Below, one piece after another: positions 1 to 5,555 of a stretch of 5,761 nt of DNA; within the stretch, counting starts at the first letter, position 1; every line of letters begins with the position of its first letter. The DNA is from Lachnospiraceae bacterium. GTDB taxonomy: Bacteria > Bacillota > Clostridia > Lachnospirales > Lachnospiraceae. The position numbers were made by a program, and so were the translations under genes. Location: NCBI GenBank assembly GCA_017476305.1, contig JAFVAA010000129.1, positions 1-5,761 of the forward strand, given 5' to 3'. The notes below the pieces were generated by a model that did not search any database, was not told the origin of the DNA, and saw only the letters and a list, made by a program, of their open reading frames with translations.

Positions 1-1463
1 ATCGTATTGATCGATCTGGCAACAGCCTCCCGGATCCTCAGCTTTCCACGATATCCTCCTCCTGCATTTTTCGGTCCGTTTTCAATCGGATGATCATCTA
101 CTAAGGTAGATGGGGAATACACCCCCGATTCAAAGCCCGGTGTATAGTCGAGCAGCGGTTTTATCGAGCTGCCGGACTGACGCATGGAAAGATATGCTCT
201 GTTAAATGGATCCTTCGTTCCCCTTCCTCCCACGATCGCGACCACATAGTTCGTCATATTGTCCACACATACCGCAGCCCCCTGAAGGGCATACTTTCCG
301 CTGCTCTTATCCCGTTCCTTATTATAGGAAAGACCGGTATTGATGGTTTTTTGCAGTTTTTTCTGTTTTTTCATATCGATCGAGGTATAGAGCCTGTAGC
401 CGCCGGAACGGATTTCATTGCTAAGCTCTGAATAACGCTCCGAATAAGCCTTATGGTATGCAGTATAATCTTTTTTATTTTCAAAGGTGTACTGGAACGA
501 AAAATTTTCCTTTTCCATCAAAGCCAATGCTGCACAGTGAATCGCATAGCCGGTAATATAATTTTCATTCGAACCGTCTTCCGCAATCTGCAGTACCTTA
601 AGAGCAGATTTCTTCGCTACCTTGTACTCCTTTTCTGAAATGACGCCCTCCTGATACAAAATTCCCAGTGTATCATTTCTTTTTTCCAGGGCAGTCTCCG
701 GATTGGCGACCGGATCATATTTCGTCGGGCTATTGGAAAGACTAATGAGCATGGCAGCCTCCTGTGGCTCTAAATCCTCACAGGATTTTCCGAAATAATA
801 TCTGCTGGCAGCCTCCACACCATAGCAGCGATTGCCATAGTAGTTACTGTTACAGTAAAATTCCATGATCTTATCCTTTGAGAATTCCTTTTCCACAGCG
901 GGTGCCAAAAGGATTTCTGCGATTTTTCTGGTATAACTCTTTTTCTGAGTCAGAAGATTGTTTTTAATGACCTGCTGGGTGATCGTACTGCCTCCCTGCT
1001 TGATTTCCATATTGTTTTTTAAAAGCTTCACGCCTGCACGAAGCGTCGCCAGTACGTCCACACCCGCATGCGTTCTGAAACGCTTGTCCTCAACGGCGAT
1101 ATAGCCGTTATAGATATACGGAGAAATTTTCTGTATCTTCACATACTGGTATCTTCCGGTATTGACAGAACCTATTTTTTTCCCCTTGTTATCGAAAATG
1201 ACCGTATCCTCATTCATCACGAAATCATTTTCACTCATATGTACCATTTTGTCAAAGGCTTCCTCTCTCGCTTCCGTAAAATCCGGCAGGACCTTAACAT
1301 AGATACAGATCCCTGCAATCAAAAACACGACAAAAACAGAGGCAAGAATCCCGAGCATCGCCCCTAATACCTGAGAGATCACGCCTATATAGCTTCCAAT
1401 AATTCCAAAAAGAAATAAGATTCCGTCTTTTATCCCGACCAATACTTTTTTTACGTAACTCAT
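1..1463 (-). CDS. Class A penicillin-binding protein (GT51 transglycosylase + transpeptidase), C-terminus beyond window
   Basis: Bifunctional peptidoglycan synthase: it polymerises lipid II glycan strands and cross-links stem peptides on the outer face of the membrane. The frame is open from the ATG at 1463-1461 to the left edge, giving 487 complete codons; the rest lies outside. The N-terminus is cytoplasmic with one membrane segment at about residues 34-56. GT51 motifs are intact: EDKRFRTHAG at 125-134 (catalytic Glu125), QGGSTITQQ at 156-164, RKIAE at 179-183 (second Glu183), and a YCNSNYYG block at 203-210. The transpeptidase domain shows SSIK with nucleophile Ser432 and Lys435, then SIN at 484-486; the KTG motif would lie beyond the window. 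A GGGGCGAGG Shine-Dalgarno ends 5 nt before the ATG, and no other start fits better. It is transcribed divergently from tyrA. The class is certain from the motifs; the exact paralogue (PBP1a-like or other) is not decided, so no symbol is given. Confidence 0.95.
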   Translation of the reverse strand, partial: MSYVKKVLVGIKDGILFLFGIIGSYIGVISQVLGAMLGILASVFVVFLIAGICIYVKVLPDFTEAREEAFDKMVHMSENDFVMNEDTVIFDNKGKKIGSVNTGRYQYVKIQKISPYIYNGYIAVEDKRFRTHAGVDVLATLRAGVKLLKNNMEIKQGGSTITQQVIKNNLLTQKKSYTRKIAEILLAPAVEKEFSKDKIMEFYCNSNYYGNRCYGVEAASRYYFGKSCEDLEPQEAAMLISLSNSPTKYDPVANPETALEKRNDTLGILYQEGVISEKEYKVAKKSALKVLQIAEDGSNENYITGYAIHCAALALMEKENFSFQYTFENKKDYTAYHKAYSERYSELSNEIRSGGYRLYTSIDMKKQKKLQKTINTGLSYNKERDKSSGKYALQGAAVCVDNMTNYVVAIVGGRGTKDPFNRAYLSMRQSGSSIKPLLDYTPGFESGVYSPSTLVDDHPIENGPKNAGGGYRGKLRIREAVARSINT

Positions 1464-1503
1464 ACAAACCTCGCCCCAAAATGATTGATTCCCATAAATG
1501 CCG

Positions 1504-1540
1504 GTATCTGTTCCGTGCCAAAGCTCCGGAAACCTGATAC
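1504..1540 (-). promoter_or_regulatory. Stem-loop in the PBP mRNA leader
   Basis: The predicted PBP leader runs from about 1573 to 1464 on the minus strand. Within it GATAC/GTATC (1536-1540 with 1504-1508) and TTCCG/CGGAA (1511-1515 with 1527-1531) form two stacked 5-bp stems around a small internal loop, with a further possible GC/GC pair near the tip. No U-run follows, so it is not a terminator. It does not match any riboswitch class I recognise. It ends about 40 nt before the start codon and leaves the ribosome site free. A regulatory role is only an inference. Confidence 0.4.
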
Positions 1541-1579
1541 GACAATTTATTTTTTCTATAAAAATGCCATATGGAATAT

Positions 1580-1608
1580 AGTATACTACATTTCCTCCCA
1601 CATCTCAA
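1580..1608 (-). promoter_or_regulatory. Sigma-A type promoter for the PBP gene
   Basis: Read on the minus strand, a -35 box TTGAGA (1608-1603, 5 of 6 to consensus) is followed by a 17-nt spacer and a -10 box TATACT (1585-1580, 5 of 6). Transcription should start near 1573, giving a leader of about 110 nt before the PBP ATG. The -10 box lies inside the perfect palindrome TAGTATACTA (1579-1588), and CCATATGG (1567-1574) covers the expected start point, which leaves room for operator control. The call rests on box match and spacing. Confidence 0.7.
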
Positions 1609-1632
1609 CAAATTTTTACCACAAAAAATTTG
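1609..1632. repeat. AT-rich inverted repeat between divergent promoters
   Basis: CAAATTTTT (1609-1617) and AAAAATTTG (1624-1632) are perfect 9-bp inverted arms around a 6-nt centre. The left arm abuts the -35 box of the PBP promoter and the right arm overlaps the first three bases of the -35 box of the tyrA promoter. It could be an operator shared by both promoters, a pair of UP elements for RNA polymerase alpha subunits, or simply A/T tracts that happen to be symmetric. Confidence 0.5.
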
Positions 1633-1658
1633 ACACCCTCTCCTTTGTCCGCTAAAAT
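1630..1658 (+). promoter_or_regulatory. Sigma-A type promoter for tyrA-pcrA
   Basis: A perfect -35 box TTGACA (1630-1635) is followed by a 17-nt spacer and a -10 box TAAAAT (1653-1658, 5 of 6). The predicted transcript start is near 1665, about 40 nt before the tyrA ATG. A second possible -10 with an extended TG element, TGTTATACT (1661-1669), lies just downstream but has no -35 at proper spacing; it could act as an alternative extended -10 promoter. The promoter shows that coding does not begin as far upstream as the open frame (1630) would allow. Confidence 0.75.
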
Positions 1659-1688
1659 GGTGTTATACTTTATTCGAATCACGAAAAC

Positions 1689-1696
1689 AGGAAAGG
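1689..1696 (+). promoter_or_regulatory. tyrA: Ribosome binding site that fixes the tyrA start
   Basis: AGGAAAGG lies with its last G 8 nt before the ATG at 1705. The open frame extends upstream to a TTG at 1630, but that codon is part of the -35 box and has no Shine-Dalgarno sequence, so 1705 is the better start. Confidence 0.8.
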
Positions 1697-1704
1697 AAAA
1701 CACT

Positions 1705-2589
1705 ATGAAAGAGCATGCGCAAAAAGTAACCCGCACACGTTTTGGCTTTATCGGATTCGGTCTGATCGGCGGCTCTATCGCCAGAGCACTTCGGATCCTT
1801 TTTCCCGATGCACAGATTTTTGCCTATAACTACTATCAGACCAAAAAACACCCGACACTCGAAAAAGCAAAGGAAGATGGAACTCTGAACGGTATCTGTA
1901 CAGAGCTTTCCGCGTTTTCTGCATGTGATGTGCTTTTTTTATGCGCCCCGGTCATAAAAAATGCAGATTACCTGACAAAGGTCGCTCCCTACCTGAGCGA
2001 AGACTGCCTGATTACGGATGTAGGCAGCGTAAAGGGAAATATCTGTGAAAAAATCAGGGAATTAGATCTGACCAGACAGTTCGTCGGCGGTCATCCGATG
2101 ACAGGCTCGGAAAAAACAGGCTACGAAAACTCCAGCGAGGAATTTTTAAAAGATCACTATTATATTTTAACACCGACACCGGATACCAGACCGGAATACC
2201 TTTCCTGGATGGAGCAGTTCGTAAAAGCTGCCGGCTCCAAATGTATGATTTTAGATCCAAAGACACACGATCAGGTCACAGCAGGAATCAGCCATGTACC
2301 ACATGTCATTTCCGCTGCTCTGGTCGGTACCGTTTCCGGTCTCGACGAAAAAGGCTACTATGCAAAGCTTGCCGCAGGCGGATTCCACAGTGTCACACGT
2401 ATTTCCTCCTCCTCTCCGGAGATGTGGGAAAATATCTGTCTCACGAACAGGGATTGTATCTTGGAGTGCCTGGATTCCTTTATCGGGCACCTGAAAGCTG
2501 CCAGGAAAGAAATCGCAGACGGAAACGGAGAGGGACTCACCGAGTTCTTTTCCAATGCGAAAAAATACAGAGACCATATTGTACAGTAA
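1705..2589 (+). CDS. tyrA: Prephenate dehydrogenase, short form without ACT domain
   Basis: It oxidatively decarboxylates prephenate to 4-hydroxyphenylpyruvate (or arogenate to tyrosine) in cytoplasmic tyrosine synthesis. The product is 294 residues. Residues 12-42 form the dinucleotide fold with GFGLIGG (Gly17, Gly19, Gly22). Catalytic-site motifs of the family follow: DVGSVKG at 105-111 (Ser108), GGHPMTGSEKTG at 128-139 (His130), SHVPH at 196-200 (His197), and TR at 231-232 (Arg232) before the SSSPEMW block. The helical C-terminal half ends at residue 294 with no ACT regulatory domain, unlike the longer Bacillus-type enzymes of about 370 residues, so feedback by tyrosine through ACT is not expected. 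The end of the second beta strand carries Asn42 where NAD-specific enzymes usually have Asp/Glu. It is preceded by its own promoter and is 21 nt upstream of pcrA, apparently co-transcribed. The alternative arogenate specificity cannot be excluded from sequence. Confidence 0.93.
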   Translation: MKEHAQKVTRTRFGFIGFGLIGGSIARALRILFPDAQIFAYNYYQTKKHPTLEKAKEDGTLNGICTELSAFSACDVLFLCAPVIKNADYLTKVAPYLSEDCLITDVGSVKGNICEKIRELDLTRQFVGGHPMTGSEKTGYENSSEEFLKDHYYILTPTPDTRPEYLSWMEQFVKAAGSKCMILDPKTHDQVTAGISHVPHVISAALVGTVSGLDEKGYYAKLAAGGFHSVTRISSSSPEMWENICLTNRDCILECLDSFIGHLKAARKEIADGNGEGLTEFFSNAKKYRDHIVQ

Positions 2590-2595
2590 GGAGCG

Positions 2596-2602
2596 AAAGG
2601 AG
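2596..2602 (+). promoter_or_regulatory. pcrA: Ribosome binding site of pcrA in the tyrA-pcrA gap
   Basis: AAAGGAG sits 8 nt before the ATG at 2611, inside the 21-nt gap after the tyrA stop. There is no room for a promoter or terminator, which supports a tyrA-pcrA transcript. Confidence 0.85.
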
Positions 2603-2610
2603 TTATCATC

Positions 2611-5037
2611 ATGAGCTTAGAAAATATATTGGCCGGACTGAATCCGGAACAGGAAAAGGCGGTAAAGCACTTCGAGGGACCGCTTTTGATCCTCGCAGGG
2701 GCAGGCTCCGGGAAAACACGTGTACTTACACACCGGGCCGCCTATCTGATCCGTGAATACGGCGTAAATCCCTGGAACATCTTAGCCCTCACCTTCACGA
2801 ATAAGGCAGCCGGTGAGATGCGGGAACGTGTGGACAGCATTGTAGGGGAAAAATATGCAAACGACATCTGGGTAAGTACCTTTCACTCCACCTGTGTCCG
2901 CATCCTAAGACGCTACATAGAAGCCATCGGCTACGAAAGGAGCTTTACCATCTACGACAGCGATGACCAGAGGGCACTCATGCGCGATATCCTGAAATAC
3001 CTGCAGCTCGATCCGAAAAAATACAAGGAGCGTGCTGTCCTAAGTACCATTTCCTCCGCCAAGGATGAGCTGATTTCACCGGAGGAGTTTGAAAAAAGGG
3101 CATACGGCGACTTTTATAAGGAGACCTGTGCCCGCTGCTACCGGGAATACGAAAAAAGACTGCATGATTCCAATGCTCTGGATTTCGATGACCTGATCTG
3201 TAAAACGATCACTCTTTTTGAGGAAAACAGGGAGATTCTTTCCTACTATCAAAACCGGTTCCGCTACATCATGGTGGACGAGTATCAGGATACGAATACT
3301 GCCCAGTTCAAGCTCATCAGCCTGTTGGCGAGTACCAGGGGGACTGACGGAAGTACCGTACACAACCTCTGTGTCGTAGGCGATGATGACCAGTCCATCT
3401 ATAAATTCCGCGGTGCCAATATTTACAATATTTTAAATTTTGAAAGCCAGTACCCGGACACTAAGGTCATCAAACTGGAGGAGAACTACCGCTCCACTGG
3501 AAATATTTTAGATGCTGCCAATGCAGTGATCAGCAATAACCAGGTCAGAAAGGAGAAGGCACTCTGGACGAAAAAGGACAAGGGGGACACGATTTCCTAT
3601 ACACAGTTTGCCAATGAATACGAAGAAGCAGACTGCATCACAGAGGAAATCCGAAGGGCGAACGCGGAAGGGCTCGCAGACTATAAGGACTTCGCCATCC
3701 TGTACCGGACCAATGCCCAGTCCCGTGTTTTCGAAGAAAAGCTGATCATGCGGAATATCCCGTACCGGATCGTCGGAGCAGTAAACTTCTATCAGCGTAA
3801 GGAAATCAAAGACCTTTTAGCCTATTTGCGTACTATTGAAAACGGATTGGACGATATCAGCGTAAAGCGAATCATCAACGTCCCAAAACGCGGAATCGGT
3901 CTGACTACGACCGACCGTATTACAAACTATGCCGCCATCCATGAACTCAGCTTTTATGGTGCCTTAGAGAGCTATGAATACATTGACGGAATCGGACGAA
4001 GTGCTGCAAAGCTCGCTTCCTTTGTCAGTCTGATCGAATCCTTTAAGCATTTTCTCGCAGATCCGAAAAACAGTCTGGAGGATCTGCTCCGAAAGGTGAT
4101 TGAGGATACCGGATATGTCAGACTGCTAAAGGAGGAGGATACGGACGATGCACAGAGCCGGATCGAAAATATCGAGGAGCTCATAAATAAACTCGTCGCC
4201 TATGAGGAAAATTGCGAGGAGGAGCCTACATTAAGCGGATTTCTGGAGGATGTGGCACTGGTGGCTGATATTGACACCGTGGACGAGAATACGGATTTAG
4301 TCCTTTTAATGACACTGCACAGTGCGAAGGGCTTAGAATTTCCTTATGTTTACCTTGCCGGCATGGAAAACTGGATTTGTCCGGGCTACATGGCAGAGGA
4401 GGATCCGGAGGAAATGGAGGAAGAACGCCGTCTCTGCTATGTGGGAATCACCAGAGCCCAGAAAAAGCTTTCCCTGAGCTGTGCCCGCTCCCGCTTCCGA
4501 AACGGGGAACAGAAATACAACAGTCCATCCATCTTCATCAGTGAGATTCCAAGATATCTCCTGAAGCAGACAGCAGCAGGTACAGGCTCTTCTAACGTTT
4601 CTGACAGTTTCCGCCTGTCAGGTTCCCTCCCGGATAGCCCCTCTGCCACGGGACACTACAGTGCTGCAGAATTTCTGAAAAATCAGGACAGTATTTTTGA
4701 AAAGCCAAACCGGAAAAAGAAAACACCAAAGCTTACCACGAACTACGGCTCCTCATGGAATCCAAACGCGGAAAGAAGTGTGAAGCAGGCGGGGCATAAG
4801 ACCGGAGCTGCCCTTTTAGAAAACAATCCACTGATTTCAAAAGGATTTTCAGGAATGAAGAGAGCAAAGACTCCGGAAAATTTTGACACCGGCGACCGCA
4901 TTTTGCATGACCGTTTTGGGGAGGGTACCATTACAGAGGTCATAGATCAGGGCAGTGATTTCAAGCTTACCATCGAATTTGACAGCGGCATGGTCCGGAA
5001 AATGATGTCATCCTTTGCAAAATTAAAAAAGTTATAG
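2611..5037 (+). CDS. pcrA: ATP-dependent DNA helicase, PcrA/UvrD family (SF1A)
   Basis: A 3'-5' SF1A helicase working in nucleotide excision repair, plasmid rolling-circle replication and removal of RecA filaments or stalled RNA polymerase (roles known for the family). At 808 residues it is slightly longer than the 720-750 usual for Bacillus PcrA. Helicase motifs in order: Q motif LNPEQ (10-14), Walker A GAGSGKT (30-36, Lys35), Ia LTFTNKAAGEM (60-70), Ib STFHS (89-93), Walker B VDEYQD (222-227), III GDDDQSIYKFRG (257-268), IV ENYRST (291-296, Arg294), V LHSAKGLEF (569-577), VI VGITRA (611-616, Arg615). Residues about 651-757 are a Ser/Lys-rich, low-conservation linker. The last 50 residues (GDRILHDRFGEGTITEV onward) form the Tudor-like module that in PcrA binds RNA polymerase. 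Between motifs V and VI the usual GMEEGLFP-like stretch reads GMENWICP (584-591), which is odd. Second gene of the tyrA transcript. Confidence 0.97.
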   Translation: MSLENILAGLNPEQEKAVKHFEGPLLILAGAGSGKTRVLTHRAAYLIREYGVNPWNILALTFTNKAAGEMRERVDSIVGEKYANDIWVSTFHSTCVRILRRYIEAIGYERSFTIYDSDDQRALMRDILKYLQLDPKKYKERAVLSTISSAKDELISPEEFEKRAYGDFYKETCARCYREYEKRLHDSNALDFDDLICKTITLFEENREILSYYQNRFRYIMVDEYQDTNTAQFKLISLLASTRGTDGSTVHNLCVVGDDDQSIYKFRGANIYNILNFESQYPDTKVIKLEENYRSTGNILDAANAVISNNQVRKEKALWTKKDKGDTISYTQFANEYEEADCITEEIRRANAEGLADYKDFAILYRTNAQSRVFEEKLIMRNIPYRIVGAVNFYQRKEIKDLLAYLRTIENGLDDISVKRIINVPKRGIGLTTTDRITNYAAIHELSFYGALESYEYIDGIGRSAAKLASFVSLIESFKHFLADPKNSLEDLLRKVIEDTGYVRLLKEEDTDDAQSRIENIEELINKLVAYEENCEEEPTLSGFLEDVALVADIDTVDENTDLVLLMTLHSAKGLEFPYVYLAGMENWICPGYMAEEDPEEMEEERRLCYVGITRAQKKLSLSCARSRFRNGEQKYNSPSIFISEIPRYLLKQTAAGTGSSNVSDSFRLSGSLPDSPSATGHYSAAEFLKNQDSIFEKPNRKKKTPKLTTNYGSSWNPNAERSVKQAGHKTGAALLENNPLISKGFSGMKRAKTPENFDTGDRILHDRFGEGTITEVIDQGSDFKLTIEFDSGMVRKMMSSFAKLKKL

Positions 5038-5063
5038 ATATTCCGGGAAAGTTATGGTACAAT
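5035..5063 (+). promoter_or_regulatory. Extended -10 promoter overlapping the pcrA stop codon
   Basis: TGGTACAAT (5055-5063) is an extended -10 element (TGn plus TACAAT, 5 of 6). With a 17-nt spacer the -35 is TAGATA (5035-5040, 4 of 6), which includes the pcrA TAG stop. The start point would be near 5070, about 108 nt before the next gene. No terminator is visible between pcrA and this point, so read-through from pcrA could add to expression. Confidence 0.55.
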
Positions 5064-5071
5064 AATAGAAA

Positions 5072-5164
5072 TGCTGCTATTTGGAGCAAAAGAAGCCGTA
5101 TGGCATCTGTGAAGCTTTTGAATAGTAACAGAGCATTTTTCGAAAATGAACTATAAAAAAAGAA
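5072..5164 (+). other. Leader of the small membrane-protein gene, weakly structured
   Basis: The stretch between the predicted transcript start and the ribosome site holds no credible gene. CAAAAG (5087-5092) can pair with CTTTTG (5115-5120), enclosing a small GCC/GGC hairpin (5095-5097 with 5102-5104). Further on CATTTT/AAAATG (5134-5139 with 5143-5148) forms another short hairpin. These are weak and match no known RNA class; they may be chance. Confidence 0.25.
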
Positions 5165-5169
5165 GGGAG
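5165..5169 (+). promoter_or_regulatory. Ribosome binding site that fixes the start of the small membrane protein
   Basis: GGGAG, preceded by AA, lies 9 nt before the ATG at 5179. An in-frame ATG at 5146 would add 11 basic residues (NYKKRREYLS) but has no Shine-Dalgarno sequence and would place this purine run inside the gene. The shorter form is preferred. Confidence 0.7.
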
Positions 5170-5178
5170 TATCTATCT

Positions 5179-5451
5179 ATGAAAGACAGAGTAGAGGATT
5201 TATTAAATGCATCCAGAATCAACGAACTGATTCACAAAAGGGAACAGGAGGAGAAAAGCAAACATACCATCATCATCATTTTGGCTGTGATCGGAGCTGT
5301 TGCTGCCGTTGCGGGAATTGCATTTGCAGTATATAAGTATCTCACACCGGATTATTTAGATGATTTTGATTCTGATGATATGTATGACAGCTTTGACGAT
5401 GATTTCATTGAATTTTCTGATGAGAGCGCCGGAGAACCGGGTGCAGAATAA
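5179..5451 (+). CDS. Small single-pass membrane protein with acidic tail, function unknown
   Basis: I do not recognise a characterised family. The product is 90 residues. Residues 1-29 are charged and probably helical (MKDRVEDLLNASRINELI, then a Lys/Glu-rich run). Residues 30-52 are a clear membrane helix (IIIILAVIGAVAAVAGIAF core). Residues 58-90 are strongly acidic, with 15 Asp/Glu in 33 residues, alternating with Phe/Tyr and containing no Lys or Arg. There is no signal-peptidase site, so it is likely a membrane-anchored protein; the basic residues flanking the helix on the N-terminal side favour N-in, tail-out topology. It has its own promoter and ribosome site and is closed by a strong terminator, so it may be a monocistronic unit. 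Codon-like composition, a good start site and flanking signals make it a real gene. Partner binding, metal binding or an envelope role for the tail are guesses. Confidence 0.85.
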   Translation: MKDRVEDLLNASRINELIHKREQEEKSKHTIIIILAVIGAVAAVAGIAFAVYKYLTPDYLDDFDSDDMYDSFDDDFIEFSDESAGEPGAE

Positions 5452-5481
5452 AGCCGGAAAATTTCTATGCTGTTTCATTTC

Positions 5482-5519
5482 ATACCGAAATGGAGTTTTC
5501 CATTTCGGTATATTTTATT
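5482..5519 (+). terminator. Intrinsic terminator after the small membrane-protein gene
   Basis: ATACCGAAATGGA (5482-5494) and TCCATTTCGGTAT (5499-5511) form a perfect 13-bp stem with a GTTT loop, followed by the T-rich ATTTTATT tail (5512-5519). It lies 30 nt after the stop codon and 44 nt before the argH ATG. The tail is interrupted by A residues, so termination may be incomplete. A competing short pairing, CATTTC (5476-5481) with GAAATG (5487-5492), would disrupt the left arm. Confidence 0.8.
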
Positions 5520-5541
5520 CGCTTCTTATCACATTTTATAC

Positions 5542-5547
5542 AGGAGG
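5542..5547 (+). promoter_or_regulatory. argH: Ribosome binding site that fixes the argH start
   Basis: AGGAGG is a full consensus site 8 nt before the ATG at 5556. The in-frame ATG at 5550 is only 2 nt from it, too close to be used, and the family begins with MKLWGGRF. Confidence 0.9.
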
Positions 5548-5555
5548 ACATGCAC

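Noticed and set aside
1068..1367. A plus-strand open frame of 99 codons opposite the PBP gene
   Set aside because: It lies wholly inside the minus-strand PBP frame, which carries intact GT51 motifs; the opposite frame encodes nothing recognisable and has no ribosome site.
1504..1540. The PBP leader hairpin as a transcription terminator
   Set aside because: No U-run follows the stem in either direction and it is downstream of the PBP promoter, between it and the gene.
1630..1704. An N-terminal extension of TyrA by 25 residues, beginning at a TTG
   Set aside because: The TTG is part of the perfect -35 box, there is no ribosome site before it, and the ATG at 1705 has a good one and gives the normal TyrA N-terminus.
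2241..2756. A plus-strand open frame of 171 codons across the tyrA-pcrA junction
   Set aside because: It overlaps two well-supported genes in another frame, is Arg/Cys-rich as expected of a shifted frame, and lacks a start signal.
5146..5178. An 11-residue basic extension of the small membrane protein from an upstream ATG
   Set aside because: No Shine-Dalgarno precedes it, while the ATG at 5179 has GGGAG at 9 nt.
5537..5542. TATACA as an argH -10 box
   Set aside because: The transcript would start about 7 nt before the ATG and lose the consensus Shine-Dalgarno; no -35 is present at the right distance.
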